Source of the DNA: CALFXN01 sp937957815
GTDB taxonomy: Bacteria; Synergistota; Synergistia; Synergistales; Aminobacteriaceae
NCBI GenBank assembly: GCA_036788195.1
Contig: DAIQNX010000076.1
Span: forward strand, 1-5,163
Length of the DNA: 5,163 nt
Direction: 5' to 3'
Part shown: positions 1 to 4,792 of the stretch, piece after piece
Layout of the letters: each line of letters begins with the position of its first letter
Numbering within the stretch: position 1 is the stretch's first letter
Program-made: the position numbers and the translations under genes
The notes under the pieces: generated by a model
The model's database searches: none
Told to the model about the DNA's origin: nothing
Seen by the model: only the letters and a program-made list of their open reading frames with translations

Positions 1-553
1 CGGGGGGCGTCGTGACAATTTGGTCCGTTTTTGTCACGCCTTTTGACAATTCATCTTTGACTTCTTCTGACCTTTCCCGCGAAACGTAATAGGCGACGTA
101 CCCGTTCTTGAAATACGGAATTACCAACCGGCTTCCGTCGAACCCGATCTTGAGCCGTTGAACCGTATCTTTTTTGATTCCGCGGCGATAAAGATACCGT
201 CTGTCGGCTTCCCGCAGCTCCTCATGCCACTTCTCGATCCTGTTGCACAGGTTCTGGGTGTATTCCCGCCAGTGCGGATCGATGCGGTCTCCGGCAAGTT
301 CGCGGATCGCCGCCCCCTTGTCGCCGTTATGCCGGGCGCAGGCGCACAGATCGATCACGTCGCCGCCCGCGCCCAGTTTGAAGTCGTACCACCAGTCTTC
401 GAAGACCACCATGGCGGTGGGATTGTTTCCTCCGGCAAGCGACGTACATCGGTCGCCGCTCTTGCGTACGGCCAGTCCGAGAACGTTCTGCGCGTACTCG
501 AGTACGGATATCGATTCCTTTATGCGACCGATCCTGTCGTCAGACTGTCCCAC
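1..553 (-). CDS. TOPRIM-type phage primase, N-terminal part (runs off the left edge)
   Basis: About 184 codons of a primase are visible, open to position 1. Residues 12-87 follow the layout of a DnaG-type CHC2 zinc-binding domain (SVLEYAQNVLGL, then MVVFEDWWYDF, GAGGDVIDLCACA, and AAIRELAG). However, the CxxH and CxxC ligand pairs are replaced by SLAGGNNP and DFKL, so zinc binding is doubtful. A helical linker (94-120) leads to YRRGI...TVQRLKIGFD (121-139) and RLVIPYFKNGYVAYYVSR (142-159), the conserved entry to the RNA-polymerase/TOPRIM core of phage primases. The TOPRIM motifs themselves would lie outside the window. The start is taken as GTG at 553, because AGGGGAG at 563-569 lies 9 nt upstream and no ATG occurs before the domain; TTG at 559 is too close to that site. 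The last visible residues (160-184, Lys/Glu/Thr-rich) match no primase motif I know. Confidence 0.82.
   Translation of the reverse strand, partial: MGQSDDRIGRIKESISVLEYAQNVLGLAVRKSGDRCTSLAGGNNPTAMVVFEDWWYDFKLGAGGDVIDLCACARHNGDKGAAIRELAGDRIDPHWREYTQNLCNRIEKWHEELREADRRYLYRRGIKKDTVQRLKIGFDGSRLVIPYFKNGYVAYYVSRERSEEVKDELSKGVTKTDQIVTTPP
11..51. repeat. Inverted repeat with a third TGACAATT copy
   Basis: CGTGACAA (11-18) and TTGTCACG (31-38) form a perfect 8-bp inverted repeat around a 12-nt spacer, so half-site centres lie 20 bp apart, about two helical turns. A third copy, TGACAATT (44-51), repeats 13-20 directly. On the minus strand the copies fall in different codon frames of the primase, so they are not a protein repeat. 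An operator or replication-protein site is possible, but so is chance. The region is cut by the window edge. Confidence 0.4.
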
Positions 554-966
554 CGCCAATCACTCCCCTCGTCCGCGGTCAGGCTTTTCGCCCCCGATGC
601 GATAGCCTTGCGGACCAGCTCGACGTCGAACTTCACCAGCCGTTTCGATTGCGCGAAATAGACCAGGAAAAACGCATCCGCGCCATGTTTCCGAAGATTC
701 AGGAGGTGCCTGATCTGCGAGAGCTTCGCGTTCGTGAGATTCCATCGCCTCTCGTGACACTCCTTCGCGTCGAACGCGGCGAGTTTTCCATTGCAGAACA
801 CCTCGTAGTCGAACGGCTCGCCCTCCAGATACACCCCCCCCTCCGTACGCTTGACATGGTTCTTGTGCCCGTGGATCCCCTGTTCGTCAAGCCAGGCGAT
901 CAGCCGGTCGATCTCGCGCTCAAGATGCTTTCCGCGTTCCTGTCGCATCCCTGCCGCCTCTCGCAT
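520..966 (-). CDS. RecU-like Holliday junction resolvase
   Basis: This 148-aa protein resembles RecU, the PD-(D/E)XK-fold nuclease that cuts four-way DNA junctions. The N-terminal RGKHLEREI (11-19) matches the RGK-x-hE signature at the start of RecU proteins. FDYEVFCNGKLAAFDAKE (52-69) supplies the catalytic core, with D53, D66 and K68 at the D-x12-(D/E)-x-K spacing of RecU. Q84 (SQIRHL) and the strand GADAFFLVYF (95-104) complete the fold. Canonical RecU is about 200 aa; this version lacks much of the N-terminal tail and part of the C-terminus, which is common in phage homologues. The start is either the ATG at 966 (site GAGG about 7 nt upstream) or the ATG at 948 (GAGAGG upstream); both lie inside the helicase gene. 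The 3' end overlaps the primase start by 34 nt. Its place after a helicase and before a primase fits recombination-dependent replication. The assignment is fairly secure. Confidence 0.82.
   Translation of the reverse strand: MREAAGMRQERGKHLEREIDRLIAWLDEQGIHGHKNHVKRTEGGVYLEGEPFDYEVFCNGKLAAFDAKECHERRWNLTNAKLSQIRHLLNLRKHGADAFFLVYFAQSKRLVKFDVELVRKAIASGAKSLTADEGSDWRWDSLTTGSVA
563..569 (-). promoter_or_regulatory. Shine-Dalgarno site deciding the GTG start of the primase
   Basis: AGGGGAG lies 9 nt upstream of GTG 553 and inside the last codons of the RecU-like gene. It is the reason for choosing a GTG start for the primase, which has no suitable ATG. Confidence 0.6.
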
Positions 967-2464
967 TGAACACCCTCGTCAATATCTGATTCGCTTCCAT
1001 CTTCGTGAGTCGTGACGTATCGAATCCCGGAAGGCGTTGCGTGATGAGCGCCCGCTGCTTGTCCGTGGCGCTGTACGCCCCCCACCGCTTCACGAGCGAC
1101 AGATCCCACAACGCCCGGCAGTCGTCGTACCGTTCATTCAGGCAACGGTAGACGTCGTCGAGAACCCGCTGCGTCGGAACCCGTTGCCCATTCCAGAGCG
1201 TTCGCCCCAACTTGTCCTCCGGCGGGAGAAGGAACTTCGGCTTCGAGAGATACATGCTCCCATCCGGGAACCGGAACCAGTTCACGTCGTGCGTCCGATA
1301 CTTCCGCCCCTTCGCCCAGAGAGAGACGTATTCCACGTTCCGAATCCAGCATTCCGGAGTGTCGGCCTTGCGTCGCACGATCTCCGGCAGATCGAAAAGA
1401 GCCCCTTCCACCTGCGCCCGGGATCTCTCCGGCACCGCCTTCATGTCCAATCCGAGCAAGGACGGCGCCGTACACAGATTCGTGTCGGTCGAGACGCCGA
1501 CGCAGTCGATCAGTACGAGACGCTTCTTGCCCGGATGCAATCGCGTTCCGCGCCCCACCATCTGCGCGTAGAGGCTTTCGTTCTTCGTCGGCCTCGCGAT
1601 CATGACGGTCTCCACGTTCGGGAGATCCGTTCCTTCCGTAAACACCATGCAGTTCACGAGGCACTTGATCTGGCCCTGCGCGAACATCTCCAGGACATCC
1701 TCCCGATCCTCGCCGCCGATCACCGCATGGGCTCCCGGAATCGCCGCGGCGATCGCCCTCGCGTGGGCGACCGAACAGGCGAATATCAGGGTCTGCCCCA
1801 CCGCGTATGTCCGGTAGATATCCGCCAGCGCCCTGTTCGCCGATTCGATGTTCACGGCCTTTTCGAGTTCCCCCGGCGCGAAGTCGCCCATGCGCTCGGC
1901 GACTCCCTTGAGGTCGTATCCGACGTTCGCGCGGATACAGAAAATGTCGGAGAGATACCCGTTCCGGATTCCCCATTCGAGATCGCGTTCGAAGACGATA
2001 TCCTCGAAGATCCCGTCGAGTCCTATCCCGTCCCCGCGGTTCGGCGTCGCCGTGAACCCGACATGGAGCCGCGGCTTGAAATGGGAATAGATCTTCCGAT
2101 ACGACTCCGCCGCCGCGTGATGCGCTTCGTCCGTGACGATCACGTCGAACTCGTCGGGTTCGAATCGGTCCAGCCTTCGAACGAGGCTTTGGACCGACGC
2201 CGAGACGACATCTTCCCCGTGTGAAACGCACTTCGCCTGTTCGATTCCGAACGGACAATCGAAGTATTTCGCGGGCTGTCGCACCAGCTCGTCCCTGTGG
2301 GAAAGAATCAGCATTCGCCCTTGCCGCCGGATTCGGGAGAACGTCAGACTCTTCCCGAGCCCGGTGGCCATATCGACGAGGAATGCCCCGCTCTCCGGAA
2401 TAGAGGCGAGGCATTCCCGCTGGTAGGGACGAAGCTCGTACTCAGAAGGGGATATTGACCTCAT
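920..2464 (-). CDS. SF2 DEAH-box helicase
   Basis: This 514-aa protein is a complete superfamily 2 helicase of the DEAD/ResIII type, expected to use ATP to translocate on or unwind DNA. Motifs in order: an entry motif LRPYQREC (11-18); motif I ATGLGKS (33-39); motif Ia LILSHRDEL (52-60); motif II DEAH (112-115); motif III TAT (138-140); a motif V region FTEGTDLP (275-282); and motif VI QMVGRGTR (301-308). Residues from about 324 to the end form a C-terminal extension of about 190 residues that I do not recognise. It carries a Trp/Tyr-rich patch and may bind DNA or a partner. The ATG at 2464 is the only workable start: an in-frame TGA lies two codons upstream, and the next Met falls at residue 32, just before motif I. 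It overlaps the SSB-like gene by 23 nt and the RecU-like gene by 47 nt. No methylase or restriction-specificity gene is nearby, so it is better read as a replication/recombination helicase than as a restriction subunit. Confidence 0.93.
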   Translation of the reverse strand: MRSISPSEYELRPYQRECLASIPESGAFLVDMATGLGKSLTFSRIRRQGRMLILSHRDELVRQPAKYFDCPFGIEQAKCVSHGEDVVSASVQSLVRRLDRFEPDEFDVIVTDEAHHAAAESYRKIYSHFKPRLHVGFTATPNRGDGIGLDGIFEDIVFERDLEWGIRNGYLSDIFCIRANVGYDLKGVAERMGDFAPGELEKAVNIESANRALADIYRTYAVGQTLIFACSVAHARAIAAAIPGAHAVIGGEDREDVLEMFAQGQIKCLVNCMVFTEGTDLPNVETVMIARPTKNESLYAQMVGRGTRLHPGKKRLVLIDCVGVSTDTNLCTAPSLLGLDMKAVPERSRAQVEGALFDLPEIVRRKADTPECWIRNVEYVSLWAKGRKYRTHDVNWFRFPDGSMYLSKPKFLLPPEDKLGRTLWNGQRVPTQRVLDDVYRCLNERYDDCRALWDLSLVKRWGAYSATDKQRALITQRLPGFDTSRLTKMEANQILTRVFNARGGRDATGTRKAS

Positions 2465-2942
2465 CTTCGGTCACATGCTCGCGAATGCTGCTTACCGGGG
2501 CCATCTCTCCCGGTTCGGACCCGACCCATGGAAGAAGGTCCTCCTGTTTGCGTTTCGTGAGGAAATACGAAATCCTCGGCTGGGGATTGCCCTCGTACAG
2601 CTCGTGCTTGATCCTCGCCGCCCCTACGCGGCCGCGCCATTCGAGGATGTTGAGGTTGCCGGGTCTGATCCCGAACGATTCGTAGACCTCCCCGAGCTTC
2701 TGGTCCGTCATCTGCCTGTTCTCCGGCATGAAAACGATATAGTGGAAGACCTTCGAGCTGTATCCCGACACCGCAAGCGTGAGCTTGATCATGGCGTTGC
2801 CGGTCTTCTTGCTTTTCAGCGGATTCCCATCCTTGTCGAGATCCGTGACCTCTTCGATCCTCACGCGATGATCCCCGACGGGCGGAATGGGGCCTGAAAA
2901 GTTCTCGTTGTAGTTGTTCGCGTCGTAGTTCCAACTGATCAT
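2442..2942 (-). CDS. DUF669-family / SSB-like phage protein
   Basis: This 166-aa protein resembles the DUF669 family, found in phage recombination operons and thought to bind single-stranded DNA. The N-terminus (ISWNYDANNYNENF, residues 2-15) and the GDHRVRIEEVTD strand (23-34), followed by a Lys/Gly-rich turn and MIKLTLAVSGYSSKVFHYIVF, are typical. The protein ends in EDEVNIPF, close to the acidic, Pro-Phe-ending tip by which bacterial SSB recruits partner proteins. That tip supports an SSB role and suggests contact with host or phage repair enzymes. The ATG at 2942 abuts the previous stop (TAAATG) and has an excellent Shine-Dalgarno site, GAGGAGG at 2951-2957. The 3' end overlaps the helicase start by 23 nt, so the bases encoding the tip also encode the start of the helicase. 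Confidence 0.83.
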   Translation of the reverse strand: MISWNYDANNYNENFSGPIPPVGDHRVRIEEVTDLDKDGNPLKSKKTGNAMIKLTLAVSGYSSKVFHYIVFMPENRQMTDQKLGEVYESFGIRPGNLNILEWRGRVGAARIKHELYEGNPQPRISYFLTKRKQEDLLPWVGSEPGEMAPVSSIREHVTEDEVNIPF

Positions 2943-3593
2943 TTAGACAACCTCCTCGAACCTGCAATACTTTCTCTTCCTGAGCCGGTCCTTCGCGACG
3001 ACGGTCTGGCTCGCCTCGAACCACACGTACCGCTCCCCGTCTTTCGTGCTGATCACGATCCGTCCCACGACGTCGCAGAGGCCGCAGATCAGATCGACCG
3101 ACTTGTCCCCGAGCATCGGCCGCGCCTGCGTGTACTTCGATCCGTCCTGCGCGATGATCTCCTTCTGCATCTCCCACGCCGTGAAGATCGTGTTTCCGGA
3201 AAGGGCCCGAAAGCGCCGGCAGTAGTCCGCGATCTTGAACTGGACCTTCAGGTAATGCCCCTGTTCCGGAGCCCCGTCGTTCTTTCCTTCGCGCCCGTAG
3301 ACCGTCAGCATGGCCTTTTCGAGTTCCGACAGGGAATCGACGCAGACGTTGTCATAGGGGTTATCCTTTTCGAGCATTTCGAGAACCTTCGGCAGATCGG
3401 CGAGCGACTCGTCGAGTCGGACGACATCGATGTTCGCCTTGCCTTGCAGAACCGACGTTCCCCGGTCGACGTCGACGATCAGCGTTTTGCCGGGAAGCTG
3501 TCCGAGGAGCGTCGTCTTTCCCATGCCCGGAGGTCCATACAGCAAGTCGGTCTGCTTTTCCGTGGACATCTTGGCCGCGTTCAGAAGTTGCAC
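2943..3593 (-). CDS. RecA-fold phage ATPase (AAA_24, Sak4-like annealing protein)
   Basis: This 216-aa protein is a phage nucleotide-binding protein of the AAA_24 type. That group includes the Sak4 single-strand annealing proteins, which have a RecA-like core and promote strand annealing together with SSB. Walker A is GPPGMGKTT (20-28). A following strand, TLIVDVDRG (37-45), fits the second core strand, and Walker B is YDNVCVDSLSEL (80-91) with D86. AWEMQ (139-143) resembles the sensor strand, and the last 50 residues (DVVGRIV, YVWFEAS) follow the usual AAA_24 pattern. No DNA-binding C-terminal RecA extension is present. The start is GTG at 3593, with a GAGG-like site just upstream; the ATG at 3569 is possible but lacks a ribosome site. 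The gene lies between an exonuclease and an SSB-like gene, the usual Sak4 neighbourhood. The ATPase fold is clear; the annealing function is inferred from context. Confidence 0.87.
   Translation of the reverse strand: MQLLNAAKMSTEKQTDLLYGPPGMGKTTLLGQLPGKTLIVDVDRGTSVLQGKANIDVVRLDESLADLPKVLEMLEKDNPYDNVCVDSLSELEKAMLTVYGREGKNDGAPEQGHYLKVQFKIADYCRRFRALSGNTIFTAWEMQKEIIAQDGSKYTQARPMLGDKSVDLICGLCDVVGRIVISTKDGERYVWFEASQTVVAKDRLRKRKYCRFEEVV
2951..2957 (-). promoter_or_regulatory. Strong Shine-Dalgarno site of the SSB-like gene
   Basis: GAGGAGG, 8 nt upstream of the ATG at 2942, lies inside the last codons of the Sak4-like gene. It is the best ribosome site in the window and suggests that the SSB-like protein is made in larger amounts than its neighbours, as expected for a stoichiometric single-strand coat. 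Confidence 0.75.
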
Positions 3594-4372
3594 AGTTCCT
3601 CACTCATCCTTTCCTTCCGTTCGAACCCCATGAGCATTTCGGGGTCGTAGTCGAGACAGATCGACGAGAAGGCGCACCCGACGATCGAGCAGTGCGACGG
3701 ATTCCGGTACCAGTGGCGCCTGTTCCGGATCTCCCGTGCGATGTCGCGAACTTCGCGTTCCTTGTCCTCCAACTCCTTCGCCGTCCGGACGACGGTGAAC
3801 GTCCGGACCTTCGTCTCGTCGTACCACTCGCGCACCCGTTCGAGGTACTGATCTTCCGTTTCGTTCTGCTTCAGCCTGATCGTCGGCTTCTGACACGCGG
3901 TGTAGATCGTTCGCGTCACCGGCGAGTTCCGCTTCTTCGAAAGCGCCAGCAGGTAGTACGAAACCTGATCGTCCCACGCCAGCTTGTTCACGTACTTCTC
4001 GTCGATCGCATCCCTGGTGGTCTTGTGCTCGATCGGCGTGCCGTCGGCGCATATCGCGTCGATCTTCCCCAACATCCACAGCCCGTAACTTTCGTGTATC
4101 CGGAATTCCTTCTCGACCTCGGCCACGTCCCAGTTCTTCCACGGAATAAACCGGTCGAACGCATCCGCCATGATTCCGGGAAGATCGGTTGAAGCGAGCC
4201 GTTCCTCTCGCTTCAGAATCCGCTCCACGTGATCGTGGTACGAAGAACCGATTTCGAGCGCCTCGGACCTCGCGACCGGCTTCAGCATGTCGATGTACTG
4301 GAACTGGAACAGCTTCGGACAGCTCTTGTACGCGCGGATCATCGAAGCCGTCAGCTTGATCGTTCGAGCCAT
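3581..4372 (-). CDS. PD-(D/E)XK exonuclease, RecB/Cas4-like, with candidate Fe-S cysteines
   Basis: This 263-aa protein is a nuclease of the PDDEXK_1 (RecB/AddB/Cas4-like) superfamily and probably resects DNA ends for recombination. Visible motifs in order: SxxxxxxxCP with C18 near the N-terminus; GSSYHDHVE (42-50), supplying the conserved His; GKID with D105; IEHKTT with E115 and K117 (the D...ExK core); and DDQVSYY with the Q136xxxY140 motif that marks the RecB family. C18 plus C228, C233 and C239 near the C-terminus match the one-plus-three cysteine layout of the 4Fe-4S cluster in Cas4 and AddB enzymes, although the Cx4Cx5C spacing differs slightly from the usual Cx2Cx5C. The length suits a phage-type stand-alone exonuclease. 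No cas1, cas2 or CRISPR repeats are present, and the next gene is a Sak4-like ATPase, so a recombination role is favoured over spacer acquisition. The ATG abuts the upstream stop (TAGATG); the end overlaps the next start by 13 nt. Confidence 0.88.
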   Translation of the reverse strand: MARTIKLTASMIRAYKSCPKLFQFQYIDMLKPVARSEALEIGSSYHDHVERILKREERLASTDLPGIMADAFDRFIPWKNWDVAEVEKEFRIHESYGLWMLGKIDAICADGTPIEHKTTRDAIDEKYVNKLAWDDQVSYYLLALSKKRNSPVTRTIYTACQKPTIRLKQNETEDQYLERVREWYDETKVRTFTVVRTAKELEDKEREVRDIAREIRNRRHWYRNPSHCSIVGCAFSSICLDYDPEMLMGFERKERMSEELCNF

Positions 4373-4591
4373 CTACGCCACACCTACCCTTTCCTTCGCG
4401 CCCTCGAGAATCGCCTCGATCTCTTTGAGGCGCTCCTCTATCTCGCCGTACTCCCTGTTTTTCACGCACTTGCTTTCCGACGGCATCCATTCCGCCGGGC
4501 AGTGTTCACCTTCCGACGCCGAGCAATCGATGCAAAAATGGTCGATGATGTCCTCGTCGATGATTTCCAAGATCGTGTGCGCGATCCCCAT
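4373..4591 (-). CDS. Small Cys-containing hypothetical protein (72 aa)
   Basis: I do not recognise this family. The 72-aa protein is acidic at its N-terminus (ILEIIDEDIIDHF, residues 7-19). It then has four cysteines in a pattern that could hold a metal (C20, C23, C31, C42, with H18 and H30 nearby) and ends in a charged helix, likely a short coiled coil (about 48-66, EYGEIEERLKEIEAILEG). A zinc-knuckle adaptor or protein-protein contact role is possible but is inference. The ATG at 4591 follows the previous stop by 3 nt. The best upstream purine run is GGAAAGAG, part of which lies in the 3' arm of an inverted repeat in the mRNA, so access for the ribosome may depend on translation of the gene before it. 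The TAG stop directly abuts the ATG of the nuclease gene. Confidence 0.72.
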   Translation of the reverse strand: MGIAHTILEIIDEDIIDHFCIDCSASEGEHCPAEWMPSESKCVKNREYGEIEERLKEIEAILEGAKERVGVA

Positions 4592-4601
4592 GTGCTACAC
4601 T
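4591..4601 (+). promoter_or_regulatory. Extended -10 promoter-like element
   Basis: TGTGC then TACACT (4596-4601) matches an extended -10 (TGnTAnAnT-like, 4 of 6 bases of TATAAT). The predicted start falls at about 4607, exactly where the first hairpin begins. No recognisable -35 box lies upstream. The element overlaps the stop codon of the 65-aa gene and the start codon of the 72-aa gene on the other strand. Confidence 0.35.
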
Positions 4602-4792
4602 CTTTCCGGGAGCGGCAACTCCCGGTTTGTTTCGCTGGCCCCGACCGCAAGGTCGGGTTTTTCTTTCTCCGCAAAGGCCGGAGCGAGGATTACCGGGTTT
4701 CCGTGCGCCTTTTCCAACAGCAGGCTTCCCCAGTACATAAGCCCGACATCGACGACCAGATCGCGCGCGTAACATGCGCCGTGAAGGTTCAT
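4595..4792 (-). CDS. Small hypothetical protein (65 aa), translationally coupled
   Basis: I do not recognise this 65-aa protein. The start is chosen at the ATG at 4792 because it overlaps the stop of the upstream gene as ATGA, a classic coupling arrangement. The frame also stays open further upstream to an ATG at 4951, but that extension would overlap the winged-helix gene by 163 bases and reads as Gly/Arg/Ser-rich out-of-frame sequence. Residues 1-42 are moderately hydrophobic (DLVVDVGLMYWGSLLLEK, then NPVILAPAF) but contain no convincing membrane segment or signal peptide. From about residue 46 on, the protein is encoded by two inverted repeats that look like a plus-strand RNA and terminator, so the C-terminal third (PDLAVGASETNRELPLPERV) may be constrained by that DNA rather than by protein function. 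The stop is TAG, 3 nt before the next start. No strong Shine-Dalgarno site precedes it, as expected if it depends on coupling. Confidence 0.6.
   Translation of the reverse strand: MNLHGACYARDLVVDVGLMYWGSLLLEKAHGNPVILAPAFAEKEKPDLAVGASETNRELPLPERV
4640..4668 (+). terminator. Intrinsic terminator on the plus strand
   Basis: A perfect 7-bp GC-rich stem (4640-4646 with 4651-4657) capped by a GCAA tetraloop is followed at once by five T, then C, TTT, C, T. This is a textbook rho-independent terminator for plus-strand transcription. No plus-strand protein gene lies upstream, so it either ends the small RNA proposed here or blocks antisense transcription through the operon. Read on the minus strand, the T-tract is an A-tract before the hairpin, so it should not end the operon transcript efficiently. 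Confidence 0.75.

Larger units (their letters stand above)
4591..4668 (+). ncRNA. Candidate antisense small RNA with two hairpins and terminator
   Basis: On the plus strand an extended -10-like element, TGTGCTACACT (4591-4601), is followed 5-7 nt later by a perfect 7-bp hairpin: CCGGGAG 4606-4612, loop 4613-4618, CTCCCGG 4619-4625. Next come a U-rich linker (4626-4639) and a second perfect 7-bp hairpin: CCCGACC 4640-4646, GCAA tetraloop, GGTCGGG 4651-4657, then a T-tract TTTTTCTTTCT (4658-4668). Transcription from about 4606-4608 would give an RNA of about 60 nt that is almost all structure and ends at an intrinsic terminator. It would be antisense to the 3' end of the 65-aa gene. No -35 hexamer is visible at 16-18 bp, so the promoter would rely on the extended TG motif. 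The layout recalls phage antisense RNAs such as lambda oop, but I see no sequence relationship. The hairpins are observed; expression is inferred. Confidence 0.5.

Noticed and set aside
158..661. Plus-strand open frame of 167 codons at the left end
   Set aside because: Antisense to the primase and RecU-like genes, with no ribosome site and no recognisable domain. The minus strand explains this region.
1037..2224. Long plus-strand open frame of 395 codons opposite the helicase
   Set aside because: It is Arg/Pro/Val-rich with no recognisable motif and lies wholly antisense to a helicase with all its motifs intact. High GC makes such antisense frames common.
1134..2414. Minus-strand open frame of 426 codons within the helicase gene
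   Set aside because: Shifted frame of the helicase; Arg/Gly/Ser-rich sequence without domains, typical of out-of-frame reading in GC-rich DNA.
920..2464. Restriction subunit of a type I or III restriction-modification or defence system
   Set aside because: The helicase motifs are shared with ResIII proteins, but no methyltransferase, specificity subunit or fused endonuclease is present, and the neighbours are replication and recombination genes.
2461..3177. Minus-strand open frame of 238 codons over the Sak4-like and SSB-like genes
   Set aside because: It crosses two well-supported genes in another frame and shows only Arg/Gly-rich sequence.
3581..4372. CRISPR-Cas4 adaptation gene
   Set aside because: The nuclease is Cas4-like, but no cas1, cas2, effector gene or spaced direct repeats occur anywhere in the window.
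3600..4490. Minus-strand open frame of 296 codons over the nuclease gene
   Set aside because: Shifted frame of the nuclease; low-complexity Arg/Asp/Gly composition, while the other frame holds the full PD-(D/E)XK motif set.
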